From: CAYZPE01 sp964626625
GTDB lineage: Bacteria; Patescibacteriota; Minisyncoccia; Phycocordibacterales; CAYZPE01
Direction: 5' to 3'
NCBI GenBank assembly: GCA_964626625.1
Contig: CAZVFV010000006.1
Span: forward strand, 1 to 28,125
DNA: 28,125 nucleotides
Positions 6,978-14,126 of this stretch are shown in pieces. Under the pieces are notes generated by a model. That model was not told the DNA's origin, made no database searches, and saw only the letters and a list, made by a program, of their open reading frames with translations. A program made the translations under genes and the position numbers. The stretch's first letter is position 1. Each line of letters opens with the position of its first letter.

Positions 6978-7887
6978 ATAACCACTTTTTAATTTTAAAG
7001 AAAGTGAACATTATAACTGTCGCACTTCCCATGATACCTATAACAATAAGAAAGTCATTTGGTTTTCCTACAAAAGGTAGCGTTGTGTTCATTCCAAAGA
7101 TTGAAGCAATGAGAGAGAGGGGGAAGGTGATGAAGGCCATAATGGTCAAAACCTTCATTACCTCATTTTGTTGAGTATTTACGAGAGAATTATTTGTCTC
7201 TCGAAGTTCTTTAAGTGAGTCGTAAGAGTTTTCAATTAAAGCCAGGGCTTTTGTTGTTTCTTGCGCCAGAATGTGTGAATAATATGCAAGTTCTGAACCG
7301 AGAGATTTTGAGGCGAGAGTTTGAAGTGATGAAAAAATTTCCTTATCGACAGTGACAGTTTTTTTGAAACGAATGAGAACTCGACTTACTTCTGATATGT
7401 CTTTTACCATCGCTTTCTCATTACCAGAAAATATTTTAGTTTCTATACTTTCAACCCAGTCATTGATATATGCAAGTTCATCGTGAAGTGATTGATACAC
7501 TTCTTTGACAATACGATAAAAAAGAACACTTCCTGTTATTTCGGTTTTTGTTTTATCAATCACAGAGTCTTTTTCAATAATCTTACTCATGTGATGTATT
7601 GCATCGATACTGTCATATCGTGAGGTGATAAGAAAATTTTCTCCAATCACAAAATCAATTTCTTGGTTGTTGCTTATAGTGTGACTGTGTTTCAGAACAG
7701 GGAAATGAATAACGAGATACAGTGCATTACCGTAATGTTCAAGTTTCGGTTTTGGAGTAGGAGATTTTAGATCTTGCGCCATAACAGGGTCAAGATTGTA
7801 TTTTTCCATAACACTCAAAACTTCTTCAGTCGTTGGATTTTCTAAGTCTATCCAAACTGTATTTTTATATGGGTATGTATGAATCAT
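6976..7887 (-). CDS. corA: CorA-family Mg2+/Co2+ transporter
   Basis: 303-residue CorA-like divalent-cation channel of the inner membrane, active as a pentamer. A cytoplasmic alpha/beta domain (1-120) starts MIHTYPYKNTVWIDLENPT; a long helical stalk follows, then two C-terminal membrane helices. The signature GMN (265-267, in IFGMNTTLPFVG) sits at the end of the first helix, and the basic tail KIKKWL ends the protein. All key family features are present. TATACT lies 6 nt before the ATG (leaderless). That box overlaps one arm of an inverted repeat (7898-7905 with 7924-7931), possibly an operator. Confidence 0.93.
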   Translation of the reverse strand: MIHTYPYKNTVWIDLENPTTEEVLSVMEKYNLDPVMAQDLKSPTPKPKLEHYGNALYLVIHFPVLKHSHTISNNQEIDFVIGENFLITSRYDSIDAIHHMSKIIEKDSVIDKTKTEITGSVLFYRIVKEVYQSLHDELAYINDWVESIETKIFSGNEKAMVKDISEVSRVLIRFKKTVTVDKEIFSSLQTLASKSLGSELAYYSHILAQETTKALALIENSYDSLKELRETNNSLVNTQQNEVMKVLTIMAFITFPLSLIASIFGMNTTLPFVGKPNDFLIVIGIMGSATVIMFTFFKIKKWL

Positions 7888-7893
7888 GTTGTA

Positions 7894-7899
7894 AGTATA
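7894..7899 (-). promoter_or_regulatory. -10 box of corA (leaderless)
   Basis: TATACT on the minus strand, 6 nt before the corA ATG at 7887. Confidence 0.6.
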
Positions 7900-7931
7900 A
7901 CCTGCACATAGAGTTCATTATAAGCAGGTTA
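7898..7931. promoter_or_regulatory. Inverted repeat in the corA/protease divergent region
   Basis: TAACCTGC (7898-7905) and GCAGGTTA (7924-7931), 18 nt apart, overlap the corA -10 box. A repressor site is possible; a chance repeat cannot be excluded. Confidence 0.3.
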
Positions 7932-7953
7932 TGTGGAAATGTGGGTTATTTGT

Positions 7954-7982
7954 TTGACCGCAATCAGGGGTTTTGTCATACT
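7954..7982 (+). promoter_or_regulatory. Promoter of the S41 protease gene
   Basis: -35 TTGACC (7954-7959), 17-nt spacer, -10 CATACT (7977-7982). The ATG at 7992 is 9 nt further, so the leader is 2-3 nt at most. Confidence 0.65.
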
Positions 7983-7991
7983 TAGTACCTT

Positions 7992-9224
7992 ATGGACCAA
8001 ACTCGTCAAAGTATTTCACATTTTATTATTCCCCTCAGCGTACTGCTTATTGTGGGATCTTACATTGTTGGTTTTTCTGTTGGACAAAATAGTATTAGTG
8101 GAGAAATTCCTGCTGAAGTAGTTAATGCGAATACTGATGAAATTTCACAGGTCGATTTTACAGCCTTCTGGAAATCATGGAATCTTTTAAATGAAAAATT
8201 TGTTGCGGTAGCAACCTCGTCAGTAGAAGTGACTCCTGAAAGTAAACTATGGGGTTCGATACAAGGTCTTGCTGCTTCATATGGAGATCCATACACTGTC
8301 TTCTTCCCTCCTGTTGAATCAGAGGCATTTGCAACTGAGATAAGTGGAAATTTTGAAGGGGTGGGAATGGAAATAGCACTTCGTGATGGAGTCATTACTG
8401 TTGTTGCTCCCCTAAAAAATACTCCTGCATATAAAGCAGGGATGCTTGCTGGTGATAAGATTATTAAAATCAATGATTCAGCAACCACTGGCTTTACGGT
8501 AGAACAAGCTGTAAAACTCATCCGTGGAAAAAAGGGAACTTCTGTTCTCCTCACTGTTTCAAGAGAGGGAGCAAAAGAGACGACTGAAATTTCAGTTACG
8601 AGAGATGTTATCGATATCCCAACTATTGATACTGAATTAAAAAATAATGTATTTATAATTCGTCTCTATAATTTTTCTGCTCTTTCAGCAGATTTGTTTA
8701 GACAAGCTCTCCGAGAATTTGCTCTAAGTGGTACTTCAAATTTATTGTTAGATCTTCGAGGAAATCCTGGAGGATATCTTGAGGCTGCTGTTGATATGGC
8801 AAGTTGGTTTTTGCCAGGAGGAGATCTTATTGTTCAAGAAGACTTTGCAGGTAAACGAGAAAATATTGTTCACAGATCTCGAGGGTACGATATTTTTAAT
8901 GAAAGTCTTAATATGGTAATACTTGTTGATGGCGGTTCCGCCTCAGCTTCTGAAATTCTTGCCGGTGCTCTAAAAGAGCAGAATAAAGCAATTCTTATCG
9001 GTAGTAATACGTTTGGAAAAGGTTCAGTTCAAGAGCTTGTTAAGATTACTTCAGACACGTCTCTTAAGGTTACTATTGCGAGATGGCTTACTCCTCTTGG
9101 AAACTCAATTTCTAATGGTGGTTTGAAACCTGATATTGAGGTAAAAAGGACAGCAGAGGATTTCAAAGCTCAAAAGGATCCTCAACTAGATCGAGCAATG
9201 GAATATTTTAAAACAGGAAAATAA
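7992..9224 (+). CDS. Carboxy-terminal processing protease (S41)
   Basis: 410-residue membrane-anchored S41 peptidase. An N-terminal membrane segment (about 9-30) places the rest outside the membrane. A PDZ domain (about 115-200) contains GVGMEIALRDGVITVVAPL and KAGMLAGDKIIKI. The protease core follows, with LLLDLRGNPGGYLEAA (251-266), the Ser in GGSASASEI (314-322), and Lys343 in FGKGSVQ. Such proteases cut exported proteins near their C-termini and act on cell-wall hydrolases or damaged proteins. The stop codon falls in the TTTATT boundary of repeat copy 2, which lies on the opposite strand. Start is supported by the adjacent promoter. Confidence 0.95.
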   Translation: MDQTRQSISHFIIPLSVLLIVGSYIVGFSVGQNSISGEIPAEVVNANTDEISQVDFTAFWKSWNLLNEKFVAVATSSVEVTPESKLWGSIQGLAASYGDPYTVFFPPVESEAFATEISGNFEGVGMEIALRDGVITVVAPLKNTPAYKAGMLAGDKIIKINDSATTGFTVEQAVKLIRGKKGTSVLLTVSREGAKETTEISVTRDVIDIPTIDTELKNNVFIIRLYNFSALSADLFRQALREFALSGTSNLLLDLRGNPGGYLEAAVDMASWFLPGGDLIVQEDFAGKRENIVHRSRGYDIFNESLNMVILVDGGSASASEILAGALKEQNKAILIGSNTFGKGSVQELVKITSDTSLKVTIARWLTPLGNSISNGGLKPDIEVKRTAEDFKAQKDPQLDRAMEYFKTGK

Positions 9225-9379
9225 AGTCTTCGTCCTCTTCTTGCTCAGAGTAGACGAGGTATGAGTCGAGGTAACAGGGAAAACTTTGTTGGACAAGTGT
9301 CGACTCCTCCAACTCTTCCTGTATGTACGGAGAATACCCCGAAGCAGAGCTTCGGAGTATTCTCCGTACTCGCAATAAA
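9220..9379 (-). repeat. 160-bp structured repeat element, copy 2
   Basis: Exactly 160 bp between its TTTATT borders. Here hairpin I is nearly perfect over about 20 bp: TACGGAGAATAC pairs with GTATTCTCCGTA. Hairpin II is GTTGG/TCGAC, where wobble pairs replace the GTCGG/CCGAC of other copies, so the fold is kept although the bases differ. The 5' end abuts the terminator of the minus-strand gene at 9391-9663, and the 3' end holds the stop codon of the S41 protease gene. Confidence 0.85.
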
Positions 9380-9410
9380 AAATCCTTCCGTTACATAACG
9401 GAAGGATTTT
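9378..9410 (-). terminator. Terminator of the 9391-9663 gene
   Basis: ATCCTTCCGTTA and complement (9382-9405), with T-run TTTTTT on the minus strand. The stop codon (9391-9393) lies inside the hairpin, so the last codons form its first arm. Confidence 0.85.
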
Positions 9411-9663
9411 CTTTTTCCCAGATTGCCTCGATTACTTTGCTTGGAGAATCTTTTTTTAGTTGATGGATTTCTATTCCCGGAGCTGGATTGATGAGTAATT
9501 GAGGATACCCAAACAGATCATCGTGAGTGTCGATAGCAGTTTGTCTGAGTTCGTCACACCAGATCTCAACATCTTTTTCTTTTTCAAATGGTCCTATTCG
9601 GTAAAGAACGGGTGACTTTTTGTCTTGCTTGAATAGTACAATTGACCAATATTTTTTAGACAC
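9391..9663 (-). CDS. Unknown 90-residue protein, SD-led unit
   Basis: Start is GTG at 9663, which follows CAGGGAG by 6-7 nt; the longer open frame to 9717 has no such site. The protein begins VSKKYWSIVLFKQDKKSPVL and continues RIGPFEKEKDVEIWCDELRQ, ending EAIWEKENPSVM. The layout (short strands, then a helix) suggests a small soluble domain. I recognise no family. It is one of six single genes here with a Shine-Dalgarno; its terminator overlaps the stop, and repeat copy 2 follows directly. Confidence 0.7.
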   Translation of the reverse strand: MSKKYWSIVLFKQDKKSPVLYRIGPFEKEKDVEIWCDELRQTAIDTHDDLFGYPQLLINPAPGIEIHQLKKDSPSKVIEAIWEKENPSVM

Positions 9664-9801
9664 AGTTTGCTCCCTGAAGGTTATTTGGAAAAGAACACGA
9701 AGGCGTATTTGTAGCATATTTTATACAAAAGTCAAAGTAAGATATTTGCCATTGTGTATTTTTTTGCTAGTATAAGTTGATATTATTTACATTAAATTTT
9801 T

Positions 9802-10248
9802 ATGAAAGTTGTTTTACTTCAAGACATTAAACATATCGGCAAGAAACATGATCTTAAGATTGTTTCAGATGGTCATGCTTTAAATTTTCTTATTCCACGA
9901 GGGTTGGCACGAGTAGCTACAAAATCAGTAGAACAGGGTGCTGAGAAGGCACGTTTGAGTATTGAAGTAGATAAGAAGGTACAAACAGATTTGTTAATGA
10001 AAAATCTCAAAGCTCTTGAAAAAGCAAAGGTTTCAGTTTCAGGAAAGGCGAATGAAAAAGGGCATTTATTTGCAGGGATTCACAAAGAAGAAATTGTAAA
10101 ACTTTTGAAAGACCAATCTCATATAGACATAACTCCGGAATTTATTAAACTCGAACATCCACTTAAGGAAGTTGGTGAACATAAAGTTTCTGTTGAAGTG
10201 GAAGATAAGGAAGTTTCTTTCACGGTTGTAGTAGAGGCTTTAAAATAA
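9802..10248 (+). CDS. rplI: Large ribosomal subunit protein bL9
   Basis: 148-residue bL9, which binds 23S rRNA and extends from the L1 stalk base. The N-terminal rRNA-binding domain MKVVLLQDIKHIGKKHDLKI...GHALNFLIPRGLA is well conserved, followed by the linking helix (about 45-75) and C-terminal domain. Normal length. From memory, some CPR lineages lack bL9, so its presence may help place this genome. The start is followed without a clear Shine-Dalgarno; an AT-rich region with TATAAG/TATTAT boxes lies upstream. Confidence 0.97.
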   Translation: MKVVLLQDIKHIGKKHDLKIVSDGHALNFLIPRGLARVATKSVEQGAEKARLSIEVDKKVQTDLLMKNLKALEKAKVSVSGKANEKGHLFAGIHKEEIVKLLKDQSHIDITPEFIKLEHPLKEVGEHKVSVEVEDKEVSFTVVVEALK

Positions 10249-10272
10249 AGTTCTTGCTCTATCGGTGGCAAA

Positions 10273-10314
10273 TAAAAAAAACTACTCAACTCTGACGTTG
10301 GGTAGTTTTTGTTT
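10273..10314. terminator. Bidirectional terminator (rplI / 10334 gene)
   Basis: Stem AAAACTACTCAAC / GTTGGGTAGTTTT with TCTGAC loop, a T-run after it on the plus strand and a long T-run on the minus strand. Confidence 0.8.
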
Positions 10315-10333
10315 GCGTGCTCTTAATTTTCAT

Positions 10334-10828
10334 TTAAGAGCAATGTAGGACTGATCCTCGATCTTTTTTAAGACCAAGATCAGTTTGAAGTCTGCTGTAT
10401 GTGGTTCTGCCGATAAGTGTTCGGCGAAACCAGCTCATGGTATCGACGACTTTGACAAGCGCTGCGTAGTTCCGATTGACCTGTACAGGATCAGACTCTG
10501 CGATAATTGCTTCGATGAAGGAAAACACATCTGACAGAATCCTTTTTTTCCATCGATAAGTATGACTCAACTGCTCTGAAAGACTAGATACTTGCGAATG
10601 TATTGAGTCTCGCCATTTGGACTTGTTGATTTTTCCGATGACGACCTCATTAGGTGACTTGAAATTCTGTTCCGAAAGCTCTTCTGGGCTCATTGGACAG
10701 AAGGACGGCTGTTTTCGTGATTTTTTATTGTCTCCCAATTTTTCATTAATAAATCCAGACCCTCTTTCTTTTTGTGGGGTTTGAACCAAAGCTAGTCTAA
10801 CACTCTTTGGTAATGGTTGAGCTCCCAT
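10334..10828 (-). CDS. Unknown 164-residue protein, SD-led unit
   Basis: I chose ATG at 10828 (MGAQPLPKSVRLALVQTPQ) because CAGGAGA lies 8-9 nt before it; the frame is open further upstream, to 10906, but there it overlaps the promoter. N-terminal half is polar and probably disordered; the C-terminal half (from about KWRDSIHSQVSSLSEQLSHT) is helical, ending GLKKDRGSVLHCS. I recognise no family. It follows rpmA on the same strand but has its own promoter and a roughly 40-nt leader, unlike the leaderless core genes. Confidence 0.7.
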   Translation of the reverse strand: MGAQPLPKSVRLALVQTPQKERGSGFINEKLGDNKKSRKQPSFCPMSPEELSEQNFKSPNEVVIGKINKSKWRDSIHSQVSSLSEQLSHTYRWKKRILSDVFSFIEAIIAESDPVQVNRNYAALVKVVDTMSWFRRTLIGRTTYSRLQTDLGLKKDRGSVLHCS

Positions 10829-10877
10829 AGCGGCGTCTCCTGGTGGTTGATGTTTTTTACAAAAAAAGTCTATTTGG

Positions 10878-10906
10878 ACGGTATCACTTTTTGTTAAATT
10901 TGTCAA
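10878..10906 (-). promoter_or_regulatory. Promoter of the 10828 gene
   Basis: On the minus strand, consensus -35 TTGACA (10901-10906), 17-nt spacer, weak -10 TACCGT (10878-10883). Leader of about 40 nt before the ATG. Confidence 0.5.
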
Positions 10907-10908
10907 AC

Positions 10909-10935
10909 AAAAAACCCTCTAGATGAGGGTTTTTT
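10909..10935 (-). terminator. rpmA terminator
   Basis: AAAAAACCCTC with GAGGGTTTTTT around a 5-nt loop; T-run TTTTTT on the minus strand directly after the rpmA stop. Confidence 0.85.
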
Positions 10936-11206
10936 ATACGATGTGAACAATTTTCTTTCTGATAACCCTGTTGTCGAAGTGAATCTTTCGTTTTCTAGCA
11001 AATTCAACAGTTCCATCCTTAAGAGCGTAGAGAGTATGGTCTTTGCCCATCCCTACATTTTTTCCAGGCATTACATCTGTTCCTCGTTGTCGGATAATTA
11101 TAGATCCATGTGAAATAGGTGCTCCATGTTGAACTTTAACACCCAAATATTTTGGTTGGGAGTCTCTACCGTTCTTGGTAACACCGGCTGATTTTTTATG
11201 TGCCAT
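10934..11206 (-). CDS. rpmA: Large ribosomal subunit protein bL27
   Basis: 90-residue bL27, whose N-terminal tail reaches the peptidyl-transferase centre. The sequence MAHKKSAGVTKNGRDSQPKY is fully typical, with no N-terminal cleavage extension. It is followed by GVKVQHGAPISHGSIIIRQRGT and the basic C-terminus. It is unlinked from rplU (2125), its usual operon partner. TATA-rich sequence directly precedes the ATG and there is no Shine-Dalgarno, so a very short or absent leader is likely. Confidence 0.97.
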   Translation of the reverse strand: MAHKKSAGVTKNGRDSQPKYLGVKVQHGAPISHGSIIIRQRGTDVMPGKNVGMGKDHTLYALKDGTVEFARKRKIHFDNRVIRKKIVHIV

Positions 11207-11251
11207 AGTATATAAAGTGTAAAACTAAAGTGAAAAGCTCAGATATATTGA

Positions 11252-11257
11252 TATAAT
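11252..11257 (+). promoter_or_regulatory. -10 box of the 11265 gene (leaderless)
   Basis: TATAAT ends 7 nt before the ATG at 11265. Confidence 0.65.
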
Positions 11258-11264
11258 CAGAGTT

Positions 11265-11708
11265 ATGAGTATAAAAGAAAGCCTCAATAAAATCAAGGGC
11301 TCTTTCCTGTCTATAAAAGCAGAGACTAAATACAATGCTTTTATAGCTATTTTAATAGTTTTGGTTGGTACAGCTTCTTTTGGTCTTGGAAGGCTCTCAA
11401 ACACTAATACAGGCTCTAATGGAGGTGGTATTAGGATATTTACCCCGGAAAATATGCCTGCTGGAGTTATCTATTCCGGTGGAGAATTTAAAGATAGTTC
11501 GGCAACAAGTAAAAGTGTTTCTCAAGAGGTGTACGTCCCAGATCAGGGTGGGGAAGTTGTGGCTTCAAAATCAGGAAGTAAGTATCATTTTCCTTGGTGT
11601 GGAGGAGCTAAGCAGATTGCAGAGAAAAACTTGATTACTTTCGCTTCAATCGAAGAGGCTCGAAAGGCAGGATACACTCCGGCGTCAAATTGCAAAGGAC
11701 TTAAATAG
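11265..11708 (+). CDS. Membrane-anchored protein with Ada-like metal-binding domain
   Basis: 147 residues. A membrane helix at about 24-43 (AFIAILIVLVGTASFGLG) is followed by a Gly/Ser-rich linker and a C-terminal domain: ASKSGSKYHFPWCGGAKQIA, then FASIEEARKAGYTPASNCKG. The spacing of Tyr-His, the first Cys, the E-E-A-x-x-x-G-Y pattern and the last Cys resembles the Ada N-terminal zinc-binding fold, which is often attached to exported or surface proteins. Two Cys and one His are visible; whether metal is bound is inference. A TATAAT box 7 nt upstream of the ATG indicates a leaderless message. The stop TAG is followed by a 7-bp periodic stop tract. Confidence 0.75.
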   Translation: MSIKESLNKIKGSFLSIKAETKYNAFIAILIVLVGTASFGLGRLSNTNTGSNGGGIRIFTPENMPAGVIYSGGEFKDSSATSKSVSQEVYVPDQGGEVVASKSGSKYHFPWCGGAKQIAEKNLITFASIEEARKAGYTPASNCKGLK

Positions 11709-11718
11709 TTTAGAGCTT

Positions 11719-11778
11719 TAACTGTTAGCTGTTAGAATACTTATACACTAAAAACTATCAGCTAAAACCTAAAAGCTA
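11719..11778. repeat. Two-armed 7-bp periodic stop tract
   Basis: On the plus strand TAA at 11719 and TAG at 11726 and 11733 keep a 7-bp register. From 11748 the trinucleotide CTA recurs at 11748, 11755, 11762, 11769 and 11776, giving TAG every 7 bp on the minus strand and often TAA on the plus strand. It fills the gap between the stop of one gene and the start of the exonuclease. Confidence 0.75.
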
Positions 11779-11781
11779 ATC

Positions 11782-12372
11782 ATGATCGTACTCGACGTAG
11801 AAACAACAGGAACAGATCCGCTTAAACATTCACTTGTGAGTATTGGAGCAATTGATTTTCTTAAACCTGAAAGAGAGTTTTACCAAGAGTGTCGTATATG
11901 GGATGGCGCGCACATAATGGATGAAGCTTTGACTGTAAATGGAATGACACAAGATCAGATTAGAGATCCTAAAAAGAAAAGTGAAGGACAAATTATTACA
12001 GAGTTTTTAGAGTGGCTGAACCAGTCGGAAGAAAAAACAATTGCAGGTCAGAATCCTTTTTTTGATGTAAGTTTTATATATTCAGGTGCCGCTCGAAATG
12101 GAGCAGACGCAAAGATACCTCGCAGAATTATCGATCAGCATTCCATTTGTTGGTATCACATGAAAAGGCGAGGACTCACTCCTCCACTTAAAGAAGGCAA
12201 GACTGATCTTAATTCAGATGTAATTATGGAATATGTAGGGATTCCAGTTGAGCCGAAACCGCATATTGCATTAAACGGTGCAAAATGGGAAGTAGAAGCA
12301 TTCTCACGACTTATTCATGATAAAAACCTACTGCCCCAGTTTAAAGATTTTCCTATTCCTTGGATCGCTTAA
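11782..12372 (+). CDS. DEDD-family 3'-5' exonuclease
   Basis: 196-residue RNase T/DnaQ-like exonuclease. Exo I is VLDVETTGTDPLKHSLVSIG with Asp5 and Glu7; Exo II is AGQNPFFDVSFI with Asp95; Exo III is HIALNGAKWEVEAF with His161. In typical DEDDh enzymes the His is followed five residues on by the last catalytic Asp (HxALxDA); here that position is Gly166, with acidic residues only at 170 and 172. Either another residue serves or this is a distinct subfamily. Substrate (DNA repair, proofreading or RNA) cannot be told. The ATG is 3 nt after a 7-bp periodic tract, with no Shine-Dalgarno. trhO follows 21 nt later. Confidence 0.85.
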   Translation: MIVLDVETTGTDPLKHSLVSIGAIDFLKPEREFYQECRIWDGAHIMDEALTVNGMTQDQIRDPKKKSEGQIITEFLEWLNQSEEKTIAGQNPFFDVSFIYSGAARNGADAKIPRRIIDQHSICWYHMKRRGLTPPLKEGKTDLNSDVIMEYVGIPVEPKPHIALNGAKWEVEAFSRLIHDKNLLPQFKDFPIPWIA

Positions 12373-12393
12373 ATTTGTTATATTTCTAGTCTA

Positions 12394-13284
12394 ATGGAGT
12401 ACCAAATTCTTCTTTATTATAAATATGTTCCTGTCTCTGACACGGAGGCATTTTTGGCATCTCAAAAAAAGCTCTGTGAAAACCTTAGTCTAAAAGGTCG
12501 TATTATTCTTGCAGAAGAGGGGATTAACGGCACGGTTGAAGGCCTCAAAGAAAATACAGAAAAGTATATTGAGGAGATGAAGAAAGATTCTCGATTTGGT
12601 AATATGCACTGGAAGAAAAGTATTGGAACAGGAAAAGCTTTTCCTAAACTTTCTATTAAGGTACGTAAAGAAATCGTAAGTGGTCATTTAGAAAATGAAG
12701 ATGTAAAACCATGGGAAACAACAGGTGTACACCTTAAACCTGAAGAACTCTATAAATGGCTTTCAGAAGGTGAAGAACTCACTATTGTTGATATGCGTAA
12801 TGAGTATGAATATAAGATAGGGCGATTTGAAGGTTCTATTGATCCGGGAATGGAGAATTTTAGAGATCTTAAAAAAGTGTTACCAAAAATTGAAAATTTA
12901 AAAAATAAAAAAGTTATAACAGTTTGTACGGGAGGTGTTCGATGTGAAAAGGCTTCTGGATACTTGGTGAAAAAAGGTTTTAAAGATGTGTACCAGCTCG
13001 ATGGGGGAATAGTTTCTTTTATGGAAAAATACCCTGGAAAGTTTTTTAAAGGAAAACTCTACGTATTTGATAATCGTGTAGCTATGGATTTTGATGATCC
13101 AAAAAATCATGAAATTGTGAGTAGCTGTGACATGTGTAGTTCTCTCTCAGAGCGTTATGTAAACTGTGCTCTTAAGTCATGTAATAAACATTTTATTTGT
13201 TGCGAAAATTGCAGTGAAGAAAACAATCAATCCTTTTGCGAAGAGAAATGTAAAGAATCGGCTAAAAAACTTGTTTCAAAGTAA
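12394..13284 (+). CDS. trhO: tRNA uridine-34 hydroxylase TrhO (rhodanese family)
   Basis: 296 residues, matching the YceA/TrhO family that forms 5-hydroxyuridine at the wobble position of some tRNAs. N-terminal acylphosphatase-like domain (1-95) with GRIILAEEGINGTVEGL; rhodanese domain (about 115-215) with the active-site loop VCTGGVRCEKASGYL holding Cys178; C-terminal Cys-rich region from SCDMCSSLSERYVNCALKSC onward, probably zinc-binding. All parts are present at normal length. TATATT lies 9 nt before the ATG, so it may have a separate, nearly leaderless transcript in addition to readthrough from the exonuclease gene. Confidence 0.92.
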   Translation: MEYQILLYYKYVPVSDTEAFLASQKKLCENLSLKGRIILAEEGINGTVEGLKENTEKYIEEMKKDSRFGNMHWKKSIGTGKAFPKLSIKVRKEIVSGHLENEDVKPWETTGVHLKPEELYKWLSEGEELTIVDMRNEYEYKIGRFEGSIDPGMENFRDLKKVLPKIENLKNKKVITVCTGGVRCEKASGYLVKKGFKDVYQLDGGIVSFMEKYPGKFFKGKLYVFDNRVAMDFDDPKNHEIVSSCDMCSSLSERYVNCALKSCNKHFICCENCSEENNQSFCEEKCKESAKKLVSK

Positions 13285-13293
13285 AAAAAGTGC

Positions 13294-13322
13294 TTGAATG
13301 GTTTTTGGTATTTGTTCACAAT
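13294..13322 (+). promoter_or_regulatory. Promoter of the 13348 gene
   Basis: -35 TTGAAT (13294-13299), 17-nt spacer, -10 CACAAT (13317-13322), followed by a short leader carrying AGGAGG. Confidence 0.45.
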
Positions 13323-13347
13323 CACAATTTGAAAATAGGAGGTTTAT

Positions 13348-13860
13348 ATGGGATTCATGAATAAGATACTGCATCCGTTTGGTGGAAAGAAAGGAGAAGA
13401 TAAAATAGTGGTGCCCAAGGTCGTTCAGACCGGGAAAGAAGTGTCTGTTCCTTTGGCACAACTTCTTGCTATACATCAAGAGAGGGATCCTCGTATTGAG
13501 ATGATTGCTGAAATGCTCTTAAAAGAAAAGCAGGTATCAATTTTTCGAGAGATTCATCTTCTAAAACAGGGGATTGTTTCTTTGGAAGATGAGAGGGTGC
13601 TTTCATTTCTGGACATGCTCAAACTTGTCTATCTAAATCCGTCTCTTCAGATGAGTTACGCAATCTTGTCTCGACCATTTATCTTGCCAACTGGTGAGGT
13701 CGTGATTGGCCGAGCTTGTAGCTTGAATCAGCCAGAAGATATTCTTGATGTTCAGGTACCTGGTAGTAGGCCAAAAACTCGAAGGATAACAGAGCTATGG
13801 CTTTGTACAGTTAAGAAAGAATGGCCTGATCACTACAGGGTTCCTTTTGTCGCCTCTTGA
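13348..13860 (+). CDS. Unknown 170-residue protein, SD-led unit
   Basis: Shine-Dalgarno ATAGGAGG 7 nt before ATG, and its own terminator. The protein begins MGFMNKILHPFGGKKGEDKI. A helical middle region (LLAIHQERDPRIEMIAEMLL, then KQVSIFREIHLLKQGIVSLE) is followed by a stretch of likely strands (RPFILPTGEVVIGRACSLNQ) and RITELWLCTVKKEWPDHYRV. I recognise no family. Composition is less AT-rich than the neighbours, and it stops with TGA like two other SD-led genes here. Its terminator T-run merges into repeat copy 3. Confidence 0.75.
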   Translation: MGFMNKILHPFGGKKGEDKIVVPKVVQTGKEVSVPLAQLLAIHQERDPRIEMIAEMLLKEKQVSIFREIHLLKQGIVSLEDERVLSFLDMLKLVYLNPSLQMSYAILSRPFILPTGEVVIGRACSLNQPEDILDVQVPGSRPKTRRITELWLCTVKKEWPDHYRVPFVAS

Positions 13861-13875
13861 ATAATTATTCTGTCG

Positions 13876-13903
13876 AAAACCACGTGAAAGCGTGGTTTTT
13901 TTA
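13876..13903 (+). terminator. Terminator of the 13348 gene
   Basis: AACCACG / CGTGGTT stem with a 6-nt loop, then TTTTTTT leading into repeat copy 3. Confidence 0.85.
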
Positions 13904-14059
13904 TTGCAATTGCGGAGAATGCCCCGAAGCAGAGCTTCGGGGCTCGATCCCCACATACAGTAAGTCTCGTCGGATCCGACACTTCTCTAACAAAGTTTTT
14001 CCTGTTACCTTGCCTTATGCCTCGTCTGCTCTGAGCAGGGATAGGACGAGGACTTTATT
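13900..14059 (+). repeat. 160-bp structured repeat element, copy 3
   Basis: Exactly 160 bp between TTTATT borders. Hairpins: CCCCGAAGC/GCTTCGGGG, GTCGG/CCGAC, and a 3' arm with CTGCT/AGCAG inside a stem closed by AGGACGAGG. It differs from copy 4 (15232-15391) at a single base, 14 nt after the start, so one is a recent copy of the other or the two are kept alike by recombination. Confidence 0.9.
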
Positions 14060-14069
14060 TTGCAAACTT

Positions 14070-14085
14070 ATAGCATATATGCTAT
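14070..14085. promoter_or_regulatory. 16-bp palindrome before the candidate RNA
   Basis: ATAGCATATATGCTAT is perfectly self-complementary and lies about 50 bp before the likely start of the structured RNA; a possible operator. Confidence 0.35.
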
Positions 14086-14126
14086 ATTCTAAATGTAGAG
14101 TTATTTGAAAAAAATATAAATATATA

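Noticed and set aside
13857..14108. 83-codon open frame
   Set aside because: It runs through the terminator and repeat copy 3, has no ribosome site, and is explained by the repeat's composition. The similar frame over copy 4 (15163-15366) is rejected for the same reason.
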